A stretch of DNA of 55,575 nucleotides from Candidatus Saccharimonadota bacterium. Its GTDB lineage: Bacteria; Patescibacteriota; Saccharimonadia; Saccharimonadales; Saccharimonadaceae. Made by a program: the position numbers and the translations under genes. The notes under the pieces are model-generated. The model made no database searches and had not been told where the DNA came from. It worked only from the letters and a program-made list of their open reading frames with translations. Of the stretch, positions 8,754 through 17,909 are shown piece after piece (the stretch's first letter is position 1; each line of letters opens with the position of its first letter). The stretch lies in contig JAUNHY010000006.1 of NCBI GenBank assembly GCA_030523715.1, positions 1 to 55,575 on the forward strand, given 5' to 3'.

Positions 8754-11700
8754 TTATAGATCCTCCCCTAAATCAGTTGTTATATCGTCTTCGATGTCAC
8801 CTTCGGCTTCGCTTTCAACATCGAACTCATCGTATTCTTCATCGCCTTCATCGATGGATTCTTCTTCCCCACCATCGAATCCTTCTTCTTCAACATATTC
8901 CTCCGGCGGTATTTCGTCTTTTTGGGCATATATCACCGAATCATCACGTTGACGTTCGACTTCTTCGGTAGTCTTTTCGATAACACGGTCTGCATCACGG
9001 GCATCGCCATTATCGATAAGATCAACTTTAAGGCCAAGACCCTGAAGCTCCTTTACTAAGACGTTGAAGCCTTCTGGGAGCTTTGGACCTTCAATGTCAG
9101 TATCTTTAATGATAGATTCGTATGCTTTAGCACGACCATAAACGTCATCAGACTTGATGGTGAGCATTTCCTGAAGAGTAGATGCTGCGCCATAAGCCTC
9201 AAGCGTCCACACCTCCATCTCACCGAAGCGCTGACCACCATTCTGAGCTTTACCACCAAGTGGCTGCTGGGTCACCATCGTGTATGGGCCAGTGGAGCGG
9301 GCGTGAATCTTATCTGCGACCATGTGGTGCAACTTAAGCATATACATCACGCCAACAGTAATGCGCTCTTCAAATGGTTCACCAGTGAGACCATCGTAAA
9401 GTTTGACGCGACCATCGGTTTCGAAACCAGCCTTCTTGAGCTCGGCCGAAATTGTTTCATCGGACACGGAGTTGAAGGATGGAGTATTTACCTTGTAGCC
9501 GAGTGCACGAGCAGCCATACCAAGATGAGTCTCGAAGAGCTGACCAAGGTTCATACGGGAAGGTACGCCCATTGGGTTAAGGACAACATCGATTGGAGTA
9601 CCGTCTTCCATAAATGGCATATCTTCGACTGGAAGAATGCGGGCGACAACACCTTTGTTACCATGACGGCCGGAAAGCTTATCGCCGACGGAAATCTTGC
9701 GCATCTCAGCAACGTAAATCTTAATCTGCATTAAGACACCAGATTTAAGATCATTGCCTTGTTCGCGAGTAAAGATTTTTACGCCGACAACTTTACCGCC
9801 ATCAGAACCGTTCATACGTACGGAAGTATCGCGGACATCTTTAGCTTTTTCGCCGAAGATGGCGCGAAGGAGACGTTCCTCAGAACTGAGCTCTTGTTGC
9901 TCGCCTTTTGGAGTAATTTTTCCTACAAGCACATCGCCTGGGCGGACTTCGGAGCCGACAGTTACGATACCATCTTCACCAAGGTGGCGAAGGGCGGCTT
10001 CGGAAACATTCGGAATATCACGGGTAACCTGTTCAGGTCCAATCCTCGTTTCGCGAACCTCGACATCAAAGTCGCGGATGTTGATACTAGTAAGATCATC
10101 ATCCTGAACGAGGCGCTTAGAAATAACAATGGCGTCATCCATGTTATAACCACGCCATGGCATGAAGGCTACAAGCATATTCTTACCAAGTGCAAGCTCG
10201 CCATTATCGATGGAAGCGCCTTCAATAAGAACATCGCCTTTCTTCACTTTTTGACCACGCTTAACGACTGTGCGTTCGTCATAACAACGATCGTCGTTCG
10301 TCTTCATGAAGTGGATAAGGTTGTAGACCTTAGTTTCTTTCTTGCCAGTATATTTTACCTCGACACAGTTGGAATCGGCTTTAACGACTTCGCCGTTTGC
10401 TTCGGCGTAAACAATCTGAGAAAGATTCTTTGCGACTTCGGCATCGATACCGGTCGAGACAATAGCGGCTTCCGGTTTTACAAGAGGCACAGCCTGTTTC
10501 TGCATAGCGCAAGCCATCAAGGAGCGGTCGACGCGGTTCTTTTCTACGAATGGAATCATAGAAGCGGCAACGCCAAGAATTTCCTTATGTGCGGCATCCA
10601 TGTGGGTAACTTCGCTAGCCATTACCTGAGTTGGCTGGAGACCTTTGCGGGCGGAAACATATTCATCAACGAACTTGCCGTTTTTATCAAGCTTGGCGCT
10701 CGTATCTGCAATTACCATGTTCTCTTCGGCGGCAGCATCGACGTAAACGATTTCATCAGTGACTTTGCCGTTCTTAACGACACGATATGGAGCTTCAATG
10801 AAGCCATAATCATTAATACGAGCATAGGTAGCCAAGTTAAGTACGAGACCAACGTTACCACCTTCTGGGGTTTCAACAGTACAAATACGACCGTAATGAG
10901 TTGGGTGCGTATCGCGTACTTCGAAGCCGGCGCGTTCACGAGTAAGACCACCAGGGCCCATACTAGATAGACGGCGTTTGTGTGAAAGTTCACTGAATGG
11001 GTTAGTTTCGTCCATGAGCTGACTGAGCTGAGAGCTGCTGAAGAACTCTTTGACCGCGGCAGTCACTGGGCGAGAGTTTACTAACTGAGATGGAGTAACC
11101 GTTGCAGGATCGCTCATCGACATACGGTCGAGAATGTTGCGCTGCAAGCGGAGCATGCCAAGACGGAACTGACGCTGAACAAGCTCGCCAACCAATTTGA
11201 CACGGCGGTTTGCGAGAGAGTCGATATCGTCTACTGGGTCTTGAGTGATATTTAAGCGAATAATCTCAGCAATAATTGCAACGAGATCTTTCATTTGTAG
11301 TGTACGATGGACTTCATCGTTTGGAGTATCGAAACCAAGGCGTTGATTAATCTTGTAGCGGCCAACACGAGAATAATCATAGCGACGATAATCATTGAAG
11401 GTACGCTCAATCATATTTTTAGCGTTTTCAACGGTCGCCAAATCACCTGGACGGAGACGACGATAGATTTCTAGAAGGGCTGTACCCTGGCTATCAGATG
11501 GATCCTTCTCAAAGGTGTTTTCGATATATTGCTTTGCAGCATTATAATCGAAGTCTTTATCGCCAACTCTTTCTTTAATGGCGTCAATGATTTTTGGAAT
11601 AGTCTCGGTCTTCTTCATGCCAAGTGCGCGAAGAAGCGTCGTTACTGGGACCTTTTTACGGCGATCAATCTTAACATAGACGACGCCTTTCGTGTCGGTC

Positions 11701-12215
11701 TCGAATTCGAGCCATGCACCACGACCTGGAATAATTTTTGCACCATAATAATTATGGCCAGCAACCGTATCGGCCTGGAAGAATACGCCAGCAGAACGGA
11801 TAAGCTGAGAAACGATTACGCGCTCGGTGCCATTAATAATAAAGCTGGCGCGATCGGTCATCCATGGATAATCACCAAAATAAATATCCTGCTCTTTGAC
11901 TTCGCCGGTAACTTTATTGGTAAGCTCTACGTTAACGTGTAGTGGAGCTTCGTAAGTTGTAAGATTTTCTTTAGCAGTATAGTCTGTTTCTACTGGATCC
12001 TTGAAATAGTAATCCTTGAAACGGAGGCTCATTTTTTGACCAGTATAGTCATCGATTGGATTGAGCTCGTTAAAGACTTCCTGCAAACCGTAATCTACGA
12101 ATTCTTTCCAAGATTTGGTTTGATGCTCGGTTAAATTTGGTATTGGAAGAACTTGGTCGCCCTCGGTAAAAGATACCCGGCTACCACTCCTTGCGGTATT
12201 TGTAGTTTTTGCCAC
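8754..12215 (-). CDS. rpoB: DNA-directed RNA polymerase subunit beta
   Basis: 1153 residues. Recognisable in order are the N-terminal lobe, the rifampicin pocket (about 390-415; SQLSQLMDETNPFSE, HKRRLSS, with the Asp, His and Ser positions of sensitive enzymes kept), THYGRICTVETPEGGNVGL, KPGDVLVGKITPKGE-like motifs, and the C-terminal clamp segment GGKAQNGGQRFGEMEVWTLEA. The last 60 residues form a strongly acidic tail (Glu/Asp runs). The tail is not needed for the fold and may be lineage specific. No rplJ/rplL lies upstream, unlike the classical cluster. It is transcribed from its own promoter at 12335-12363 through a leader of about 115 nt. There is no clean Shine-Dalgarno: GAGGG sits only 2 nt before ATG. 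Confidence 0.98.
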   Translation of the reverse strand: MAKTTNTARSGSRVSFTEGDQVLPIPNLTEHQTKSWKEFVDYGLQEVFNELNPIDDYTGQKMSLRFKDYYFKDPVETDYTAKENLTTYEAPLHVNVELTNKVTGEVKEQDIYFGDYPWMTDRASFIINGTERVIVSQLIRSAGVFFQADTVAGHNYYGAKIIPGRGAWLEFETDTKGVVYVKIDRRKKVPVTTLLRALGMKKTETIPKIIDAIKERVGDKDFDYNAAKQYIENTFEKDPSDSQGTALLEIYRRLRPGDLATVENAKNMIERTFNDYRRYDYSRVGRYKINQRLGFDTPNDEVHRTLQMKDLVAIIAEIIRLNITQDPVDDIDSLANRRVKLVGELVQRQFRLGMLRLQRNILDRMSMSDPATVTPSQLVNSRPVTAAVKEFFSSSQLSQLMDETNPFSELSHKRRLSSMGPGGLTRERAGFEVRDTHPTHYGRICTVETPEGGNVGLVLNLATYARINDYGFIEAPYRVVKNGKVTDEIVYVDAAAEENMVIADTSAKLDKNGKFVDEYVSARKGLQPTQVMASEVTHMDAAHKEILGVAASMIPFVEKNRVDRSLMACAMQKQAVPLVKPEAAIVSTGIDAEVAKNLSQIVYAEANGEVVKADSNCVEVKYTGKKETKVYNLIHFMKTNDDRCYDERTVVKRGQKVKKGDVLIEGASIDNGELALGKNMLVAFMPWRGYNMDDAIVISKRLVQDDDLTSINIRDFDVEVRETRIGPEQVTRDIPNVSEAALRHLGEDGIVTVGSEVRPGDVLVGKITPKGEQQELSSEERLLRAIFGEKAKDVRDTSVRMNGSDGGKVVGVKIFTREQGNDLKSGVLMQIKIYVAEMRKISVGDKLSGRHGNKGVVARILPVEDMPFMEDGTPIDVVLNPMGVPSRMNLGQLFETHLGMAARALGYKVNTPSFNSVSDETISAELKKAGFETDGRVKLYDGLTGEPFEERITVGVMYMLKLHHMVADKIHARSTGPYTMVTQQPLGGKAQNGGQRFGEMEVWTLEAYGAASTLQEMLTIKSDDVYGRAKAYESIIKDTDIEGPKLPEGFNVLVKELQGLGLKVDLIDNGDARDADRVIEKTTEEVERQRDDSVIYAQKDEIPPEEYVEEEGFDGGEEESIDEGDEEYDEFDVESEAEGDIEDDITTDLGEDL

Positions 12216-12334
12216 ATTCCCTCGCTGTTTATTAGTGTTGATACTTTGGCCGGAAGATCACCGCTTTGACCCCCATTCTGCATTGCCGGAGCAGAAGTTC
12301 AAAATAATCAAAGCACACTACTTCTTAACTAACC
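12216..12334 (-). promoter_or_regulatory. Structured 5' leader of rpoB-rpoC
   Basis: About 115 nt between the predicted start of transcription and the rpoB ATG, with no other gene. It can fold as an outer CTTTGA / TCAAAG stem holding an inner TTCTGC / GCAGAA hairpin. It might serve attenuation or translational control of RNA polymerase; no known riboswitch or L10/L12-type leader is recognised. Confidence 0.4.
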
Positions 12335-12363
12335 ATTTTAACGTATTTCTACAAGTGCCGCAA
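12335..12363 (-). promoter_or_regulatory. Promoter of rpoB-rpoC
   Basis: -35 TTGCGG (12358-12363), 17-nt spacer, -10 TAAAAT (12335-12340) on the minus strand. The -35 lies inside the plus-strand hairpin at 12353-12383. Confidence 0.6.
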
Positions 12364-12383
12364 GGGGTTTTAGGCACTTTTTT
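12353..12383 (+). terminator. Plus-strand terminator-like hairpin upstream of the polytopic membrane protein
   Basis: AAGTGCC / GGCACTT stem followed by a T run. No plus-strand gene precedes it, so it may block antisense transcription or end an unseen short RNA. Confidence 0.45.
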
Positions 12384-12399
12384 GACCATTTTTTGCCAG

Positions 12400-12428
12400 T
12401 TGCTATTTTTGACATTAGCATTTAGAAT
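12400..12428 (+). promoter_or_regulatory. Promoter of the polytopic membrane protein
   Basis: -35 TTGCTA (12400-12405), 17-nt spacer, -10 TAGAAT (12423-12428), then AGGAGG 5 nt before the ATG at 12450. Confidence 0.55.
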
Positions 12429-12449
12429 TAAATTAATTAGGAGGTTTAA

Positions 12450-14639
12450 ATGTTATCAAGCACTCTGTGGGAGTTAATTATTGGGTTATTAGGTGGCCTA
12501 GGCTCACTTATAATACCTGGAATAATCGCAGTTATTATTATATTAGTCGTACACCACGACAATAAACGACGCGCGGCTCAGCTGACGAATATTCCGGCCG
12601 CGACGAGCGGATCTTCTGTGCCCGCAACAACTACGCCTCCTACGCCAGCAAAACTACCAAAACAGAAAAATCCATATGCCCTCCTAAATGTCCTCTTAAT
12701 CTGTGGCAGCTTTTTCTTAGTGTGCGCCATGATCTCATTCATGGAGAATACAAATAATAAGTTAGTCGCGCCTACTGCCATTACATTAACGTTGATTTTC
12801 TATATCATCGGCGCCGTTATTTATAAGCTTGTAGACTACCTTAAGCCAGTAGGCCTCGCCTTCGCTTATACCGCGACGGCAGTGTTTCCGTTCTGGGTAA
12901 TATCGTTTATCACTTTCGGTATCGACACGCAATTATCTTGGATTCTAACCTCCACCATCTCCATGATTGCTTTCGTTATCACTTCACTAATCTTTAAGTC
13001 GAAGGTTTTGCCGTTTTTTGCTTATTTTTGGGCCTTAGTGACTGCGTGGGCATGTACACCTATAGGCAACGAAACTGCCACGATCTGGTGGGCATTTGCC
13101 GCTCCCGGCGTCTTATCGTTTATTCCATTATTAATATATCGTGGCCGTCCAGCATGGCTACCAGTAAACTTCCGTAAAGCCACATTGGTGGCCGCCTACA
13201 TACTTCTGCCGTTCGTATTTATGGGTTCACTTATTCTATTTGTCGTTCCAGACATCGCAATTGAGGCGCCTTTCCTGCGCACATTTATGTCGCTATTAGC
13301 CATAATCTACGCTCTATTATTCTGGACTAATAATCATAAATATGGTTGGTTTATCGTGGGACGTTTTGCCGTCCAAATCTTGCTGTTCGCGTGTGTAGCA
13401 GATTCGCTAAATTATTCGCTATTCGAGCGCTTGTTTGATAGTGCTTATAGTGAGAAGCATCTAGTGGCCGCACTTTCTGCAGTAATAGTATGGGCAATTA
13501 GCTTCCTCGCCCAAGCTTTGGCTGCTCTCTTCTTGCCGAAGAAAAACGAAGAAATACGCAAAGCTGAGCATTTGGTTGAAGTACTTTCGTTAATTGGTAT
13601 TTTTATTACGCCTATCTTTACAGCCGGATTCGATACAGAAATGTCGGCAGTCGTCCAATTGGTGGTATTTAGTATCCTGGCCGTGCTAGGCGTCGCCTAC
13701 TCGGCTATTCATAAGAATATCCTATGGAGTATCGCTACCCTTGTTAGCCTCGCCTTGATTCCATTAGTCATTAGCGAGGGATTCGACGGTATAACCTGGT
13801 CAAGCTGGATCAATATAATCTACTTCACCGTTTATGGTCTATTAATCCTGCTCGGTTATAAACTTACCGGTAAACAACAACCAAACGCCATGCCGCTCGC
13901 AATTGTCGGTCTATGTTTTACGGCTTTAGTGTTATTCATTTCGGCGATCGACGTCGGATACGTAGAGGTTGCCTGGCTTATCATAACCCTATTCTTAGCA
14001 GCGTTCGGTTACCTATCGAAATACACAATCCTATACGAACTCAGTATTTATAGTGGCGCACTCTGTGTATTTTCATTAATCGGAACTATTGGCGAAACTA
14101 TCTTCAGCAATAGCAACGCTATGGTTGCAATACCAAAATGTGAAGTTTACGGCTACGCGCAGTCTAAGTGTATTGGCGCATACGACTCATATAGTGCTAG
14201 CCGCGAGAACCTATTATTAACTCTACATATGATTCGTTCATTTGTTTTGCCTACCGCACTAATTGGTGTTAGCGTCTGGAAAGAGAGGAAATTGCCAGAG
14301 AAAAATCGCTGGCGCTTCTTCCTGGGCTACATACTGCTCACTGTAAGTCTATTATTCGTCGGCTGGAGAGGCGGCGATTACTGGATGCTCGGTAGCGTCT
14401 TAACGCAAGTTGCCTTCTTGGTATATGCTGTATTGGTCGACAAGGGCTGGCTAGTCTGGACAAGTATCGCAGTAATGCTAGTAAGCATGCTCTCCCTAAC
14501 CGGCGGCTTTACATACATCTGGTTCGGCGTAATTGGCATCGTGTTGATTATGATCGTAATCTGGCGCCTAATGAAGCTTAATGACGCCAAGAAGCGCGAA
14601 GAAGCTAAGCATTCTCCGGCTAAACCTGAAGAAAAATAG
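12450..14639 (+). CDS. Large polytopic membrane protein of unknown function (possibly DUF2157-like)
   Basis: 729 residues. An N-terminal helix (about 8-32) is followed by a polar Ala/Thr/Pro linker (about 42-72), then roughly 18 hydrophobic segments with short loops to about residue 700, and a basic C-terminus. No transporter signature or catalytic motif stands out. The density of short helix pairs resembles the DUF2157-type proteins, but that is a resemblance, not a match. An AGGAGG ribosome site fixes the start. The gene stands alone, diverging from rpoB, with its own terminator. Codon use includes TTA/CTA Leu and more rare-type codons than the neighbouring rpoB. Confidence 0.8.
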   Translation: MLSSTLWELIIGLLGGLGSLIIPGIIAVIIILVVHHDNKRRAAQLTNIPAATSGSSVPATTTPPTPAKLPKQKNPYALLNVLLICGSFFLVCAMISFMENTNNKLVAPTAITLTLIFYIIGAVIYKLVDYLKPVGLAFAYTATAVFPFWVISFITFGIDTQLSWILTSTISMIAFVITSLIFKSKVLPFFAYFWALVTAWACTPIGNETATIWWAFAAPGVLSFIPLLIYRGRPAWLPVNFRKATLVAAYILLPFVFMGSLILFVVPDIAIEAPFLRTFMSLLAIIYALLFWTNNHKYGWFIVGRFAVQILLFACVADSLNYSLFERLFDSAYSEKHLVAALSAVIVWAISFLAQALAALFLPKKNEEIRKAEHLVEVLSLIGIFITPIFTAGFDTEMSAVVQLVVFSILAVLGVAYSAIHKNILWSIATLVSLALIPLVISEGFDGITWSSWINIIYFTVYGLLILLGYKLTGKQQPNAMPLAIVGLCFTALVLFISAIDVGYVEVAWLIITLFLAAFGYLSKYTILYELSIYSGALCVFSLIGTIGETIFSNSNAMVAIPKCEVYGYAQSKCIGAYDSYSASRENLLLTLHMIRSFVLPTALIGVSVWKERKLPEKNRWRFFLGYILLTVSLLFVGWRGGDYWMLGSVLTQVAFLVYAVLVDKGWLVWTSIAVMLVSMLSLTGGFTYIWFGVIGIVLIMIVIWRLMKLNDAKKREEAKHSPAKPEEK

Positions 14640-14655
14640 AATACACTAAACAACC

Positions 14656-14687
14656 TAAAAACCACCCTGGAATCATGGGTGGTTTTT
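14656..14687 (+). terminator. Terminator of the polytopic membrane protein gene
   Basis: AAACCACC / GGGTGGTTTTT hairpin with a 10-nt loop. Confidence 0.85.
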
Positions 14688-14766
14688 AAGCATATAAGCT
14701 CTCAACTTTTTTATGTTTAAAGCTGACTCGCAGTTAGCTTAATGCCTGAACAAAGCATTAGGATTA

Positions 14767-15210
14767 TTATATATCCAAATCGTCCAAGTCTGCAAGCTCT
14801 GCGCGGGTTTTTTTCGCGAGTTCGCTGCCCTCTTCGACGCCATCTTCTTCGTCTTCAACTTCTTCTACCTCGTCGATTTCTTCGGCTGGAGCAGGAGTTT
14901 CTTCGGTCGCAAAGCTATCATCGGCGGCCGGAGCGGCTTCTTTCTTCGCTTCTGGCTCAAAACCGTCATTATTGACGATCTTTAAGTTGTAGCGAGCATC
15001 ATTCTTAGTGCCAAGTGCGCGCAAAAGCGTGCGGATGCTTTGAGCGGTAGCGCCACGGCGTCCAATAATACGGCCGACATCTTCTGGGTCAACTTCGAGG
15101 CTCAAGAGTACGCCTTTTTCATCGATAGTGCGATCGATAGTAACTTTATCTGGATTGTTTACGAGGGTCTTTACGATATATTCTACGAATTGCTGGTCTA
15201 TAGTAGCCAT
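14767..15210 (-). CDS. khpA: KH-domain RNA-binding protein (KhpA-like)
   Basis: 147 residues. Residues 1-77 form the KH domain: QFVEYIVKTLVNNPDKV, then DVGRIIGRRGATAQSIRTLL with the GxxG loop (GRRG), then an RNA-facing strand. A long acidic tail (about 80-147, Glu/Asp/Ala-rich) follows, which is unusual for KhpA (normally about 76-80 residues). KhpA binds RNA and in Gram-positives works with KhpB/Jag in cell elongation; its gene classically follows rpsP, as here (100 nt downstream). GGAG lies 6-8 nt upstream of the ATG. The terminator between rpsP and this gene suggests partial separation of their expression. Confidence 0.85.
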   Translation of the reverse strand: MATIDQQFVEYIVKTLVNNPDKVTIDRTIDEKGVLLSLEVDPEDVGRIIGRRGATAQSIRTLLRALGTKNDARYNLKIVNNDGFEPEAKKEAAPAADDSFATEETPAPAEEIDEVEEVEDEEDGVEEGSELAKKTRAELADLDDLDI

Positions 15211-15275
15211 AGGTTCTCCATATTGTTAAGTATTTATAATTATAGTATATATTATTTCTAAAAAAATTAAGCATA

Positions 15276-15304
15276 AAAATATCCCGCCCTCACGGACGGG
15301 ATAT
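15276..15304 (-). terminator. Terminator or attenuator after rpsP
   Basis: Minus-strand CCCGTCC / GGGCGGG hairpin with TATTTTT, between rpsP and the KH-protein gene. Confidence 0.8.
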
Positions 15305-15310
15305 AGTTTA

Positions 15311-15676
15311 TTAAGCTTCAGCTGGTGCCTCGGTAGCTTCTTCGGCTGCAGGAACTTCTTCCTTTGGCTGATTTTTACGAAGCTTATCGGCATGCTTTGC
15401 GGCAACATGTTTTTCTGGCGCAGTCTTGACCCATTTTGGCATCTTGATGCCTTCTTTGGTAAGAATGCGGACAACACGTGAACTTGGCTGAGCGCCATTG
15501 CTCAAATATTTTTCAATCTTTTCTTTTTCCAAAACCGTAGCTTTGGTGTGTGGGTTGTAGCTGCCGACCTGAGCGACGATACGACCCGAAAGAGGGTGAC
15601 GTTGCGCTTCTTGGACGACTATCCGATAAAGGGGCATCCCTTTACGGCCATTACGCTGTAAGCGAATCGCAAGCAT
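15311..15676 (-). CDS. rpsP: 30S ribosomal protein bS16
   Basis: 121 residues. The N-terminus MLAIRLQRNGRKGMPLYRIVV is the conserved bS16 start, followed by YNPH and the W-x-x-x-GAQPS-type segment (LSNGAQPSSRVVRIL). The usual length is 80-90; the extra 30-35 residues are an Ala/Glu/Lys-rich tail common in extended bS16 versions. A strong AAGGAG precedes the ATG. It sits 35 nt after rnc, within the rpmF-nusB-rnc cluster. Confidence 0.95.
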   Translation of the reverse strand: MLAIRLQRNGRKGMPLYRIVVQEAQRHPLSGRIVAQVGSYNPHTKATVLEKEKIEKYLSNGAQPSSRVVRILTKEGIKMPKWVKTAPEKHVAAKHADKLRKNQPKEEVPAAEEATEAPAEA

Positions 15677-15711
15677 AATTCTCCTTTAATTTAATAACTT
15701 GGTATATTATA

Positions 15712-16449
15712 TCAGATTACGCTGAATTCTTCAACTTCTTTTGGATATTCACGCTTATATTGGCGAATCGCCTCAGAAGCCGCCTTAACCTGCGCCTCTT
15801 GTTTACTATGCCCAACGCCGGTCGCTTTAAGATGGCCATTAATATACACGCCAAGCGTAAAAGTCTTATCATGATCTGGCCCCTCTTCCTTCATAACCTG
15901 ATAAGACGGGGTTACGTTATCAATATGCTGCGATAATACTTGCAGGAATGATTTGGCATCGCGCCATGACTCATTCTCAATAATTTCATTCATGCGCGTC
16001 AGGCTATTCTTTTTAATGAAAGCTTCGGCAGTAGCGTAACCCTGATCGAGATAAATTGCGCCGATAATTGCCTCGTAGCAATCAGCCATAATAACATGCA
16101 ACGCACGCTCGGAACCATTCTTCTCGCCACGACTTAAGCGAACTAAGCTTTGATAACCTAGACGTTCGCCGGCTGCCGCATTAGCCTCCGTATTGACGAG
16201 TGCCGCACGCCAGGAAGTCATGATACCCTCAGGTTGTTCGAAATTTTTATAAAGATAGTCTGACGAGACTAACTCAAGCACGGCATCACCGAGGAACTCT
16301 AGGCGCTCGTTGTGTTCCGTAGAATCCCGGTGTTCATTAACATACGATCGGTGTGTTAGTGCGGTGATTAAAAGATTAATATCATGAAATTCAATACCAA
16401 GTTTTTCTTTTGCGAAAGCAACATAGGCATCAAATTGAGATTTATTCAT
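15712..16449 (-). CDS. rnc: Ribonuclease III
   Basis: 245 residues. The endonuclease domain comes first, with ALTHRSYVNEH and the signature ERLEFLGDAVLELV; the second acidic cluster is DCYEAIIGAIYLDQGY. The double-stranded-RNA-binding domain follows (about 165-235; LQHID...PSYQVMKEEGPDHDKTF...GHSKQEAQVKAASEAI). It processes rRNA precursors and structured mRNAs. The start overlaps the Nudix stop by one base (TAATG), so the two are translationally coupled. Confidence 0.96.
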   Translation of the reverse strand: MNKSQFDAYVAFAKEKLGIEFHDINLLITALTHRSYVNEHRDSTEHNERLEFLGDAVLELVSSDYLYKNFEQPEGIMTSWRAALVNTEANAAAGERLGYQSLVRLSRGEKNGSERALHVIMADCYEAIIGAIYLDQGYATAEAFIKKNSLTRMNEIIENESWRDAKSFLQVLSQHIDNVTPSYQVMKEEGPDHDKTFTLGVYINGHLKATGVGHSKQEAQVKAASEAIRQYKREYPKEVEEFSVI

Positions 16450-17078
16450 TAATTGAATTCTCCACTGCGGATTTTCTTTTTAGCTATAAGCATCAACTTT
16501 TCAATGTCGGCATATTCGATGGCATCTAATGCGTCACTAAAACTAAACCAGCGAATACCATTCATCCATTTTTCCTTAGTCGGATGCTCCTTATTATTTG
16601 TGGACTGCACTAGATAAACCTGCGTAGTCATTAATACAAGCTTGTCGAGACGGCGATATTTGAAATGAATTTTGCCAAGCCAGGTTAAGACATCAACTTC
16701 TTTTAGTCCAGATTCCTCGCCAATCTCGCGGACAGCAGTCTGTTTGGCGGTTTCGCCCGGTTCAATATGTCCTTTTGGAATTGTCCAGCGATCTTTACTA
16801 TCTTGAATTAAAAGAATCTCGATGTCGCGATTATCTGGAGTCATACGAAATACGATGCCGCCAGCGGTTGGTTCGCGTACGATTTCTTTGATTTCTGGCT
16901 TCTTACGAAAAACTACCTGACGAATTTTTTCGAGCCTCGGCTCTTTATATTCTTCAGTAGGCAAGGCTTCCGGGATTTTATATGTGCCCCGTTTGTTCCT
17001 TGAATTAGTTTTTTTCTTTGGTCTTGGCTGCGAAGAACGCGACATTCGTGACGTCGCGCCTTTGGCTTTAGGCTTCAT
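16449..17078 (-). CDS. Nudix hydrolase
   Basis: The Nudix box is intact ([23 protein letters not shown]-x5-E-x7-RE-x2-EE-x-G), preceded by IPK and followed by a wall of beta strands typical of Ap4A or NTP pyrophosphatases (LGKIHFKYR...). The N-terminal 55 residues are basic and low in complexity. The start is uncertain: ATG at 17132 overlaps nusB by 65 nt with a distant GAGG, 17078 overlaps by 11 nt, and 17045 starts cleanly after nusB with AAAGG 13 nt upstream. I list 17078. The substrate cannot be told from sequence; location before rnc suggests a housekeeping role in nucleotide or RNA cap turnover. Confidence 0.85.
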   Translation of the reverse strand: MKPKAKGATSRMSRSSQPRPKKKTNSRNKRGTYKIPEALPTEEYKEPRLEKIRQVVFRKKPEIKEIVREPTAGGIVFRMTPDNRDIEILLIQDSKDRWTIPKGHIEPGETAKQTAVREIGEESGLKEVDVLTWLGKIHFKYRRLDKLVLMTTQVYLVQSTNNKEHPTKEKWMNGIRWFSFSDALDAIEYADIEKLMLIAKKKIRSGEFN

Positions 17079-17577
17079 CCTCTTGTTCGTCTTCGACGTC
17101 GCCTGCAGCTTCTGATTTTTCTGATTCTGCATGCTGTTTCTGTTCCTCTCCCCCGATATTACGATAAGCAGTACCCAACACGCCGTTAATGAACTTAGAA
17201 GAATTATCAGATCCGAATGCTTTTGCTAGCTCGACGGCTTCATTAATGGCAACCTTTGGTGGAACAGTATCTTTTCGGCGCGTTAGCTCAAAAAGACCAA
17301 TCCTTAAGACGTTGCGGTCGACGGAAGAAATACTCGAAATTGGCCATTCTGGTGCCATTGGCTGAAGCTCTTTATCAAGCTCATCCATTTCATCAAAAAC
17401 GCCATGAGTGAGATCATGTACAAAATCAACGTCCCCTAAGGCTTTTGCGTAGGGTTCAATATTTTTTGCGACGATACTATCGATGTCGGCCGAGGCGTCG
17501 CCCGCCTTGCTTCGGAATTCGTATTCATAAAGACTCTGAAGCGCGATAATTCTGCCGAGATGTCGATTGCTTGCCAC
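17068..17577 (-). CDS. nusB: Transcription antitermination/rRNA processing factor NusB
   Basis: 169 residues, of which about 140 are the NusB fold: R[12 protein letters not shown] near the start, [15 protein letters not shown] in the middle, and [27 protein letters not shown] at the C-terminal helix. The final 28 residues form an acidic, Gln/Glu-rich tail that overlaps the start of the Nudix frame. NusB with NusE (S10) binds boxA in rRNA operons. The start is GTG at 17577 with GGGAGG 9 nt upstream; 18 nt separate it from rpmF. Confidence 0.93.
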   Translation of the reverse strand: MASNRHLGRIIALQSLYEYEFRSKAGDASADIDSIVAKNIEPYAKALGDVDFVHDLTHGVFDEMDELDKELQPMAPEWPISSISSVDRNVLRIGLFELTRRKDTVPPKVAINEAVELAKAFGSDNSSKFINGVLGTAYRNIGGEEQKQHAESEKSEAAGDVEDEQEDEA

Positions 17578-17595
17578 GTTAGTTTGCCTCCCTAT

Positions 17596-17796
17596 TTATT
17601 TTGACTTTTTGTCACATTTGCATGGCTTATTGCCACACTTCTTGCAAGCTTTCAACTTGAGATTTGGGGTCTTTTTTGCTGTTTCAAAAGCTTTAACTGG
17701 TGAATGTGCGTTCACGCTACGAGCAAGCTTAAGGCGCAAATGACTGCGGCGAAGGCCGGTCTTGCGAGGGCTGCTCTGTTTTTTTGGTTCAGGCAT
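17596..17796 (-). CDS. rpmF: 50S ribosomal protein bL32
   Basis: 66 residues starting MPEPKKQSSPRKTGLRRSH, the bL32 N-terminus (usually MAVPKRKTSKSRR-x-RRAH). The start at 17796 is set by AAGGAG 9 nt upstream; a longer frame to 17862 has no such support. The cysteines form C-x2-C-x4-C-x-C at the very C-terminus (CKKCGNKPCKC) instead of two well-separated CxxC pairs, so metal binding, if any, must be rearranged. It is first in the cluster, which continues into nusB. Confidence 0.85.
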   Translation of the reverse strand: MPEPKKQSSPRKTGLRRSHLRLKLARSVNAHSPVKAFETAKKTPNLKLKACKKCGNKPCKCDKKSK

Positions 17797-17896
17797 GTAA
17801 AAATGCTCCTTCTTTGATATATTACTTTGCCCTAGTTTACTATATTTTTGACTCTTTCGCAAGGGGCAAGGAGCGCCCGCGTAATGCTTCTTATGT

Positions 17897-17902
17897 TATA
17901 AT
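17897..17902 (+). promoter_or_regulatory. Leaderless -10 box of the sortase gene
   Basis: TATAAT ending 7 nt before the ATG at 17910; no ribosome binding site fits between. Confidence 0.65.
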
Positions 17903-17909
17903 AATTGTT

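Noticed and set aside
9759-10970. 403-codon open frame on the plus strand inside rpoB
   Set aside because: It is antisense to a highly conserved gene with no ribosome site or promoter; its length follows from the codon use of rpoB.
17784-17909. Longer start for the sortase gene
   Set aside because: The extra codons overlap the rpmF start and promoter region, lack an initiation signal, and precede the -10 box at 17897.
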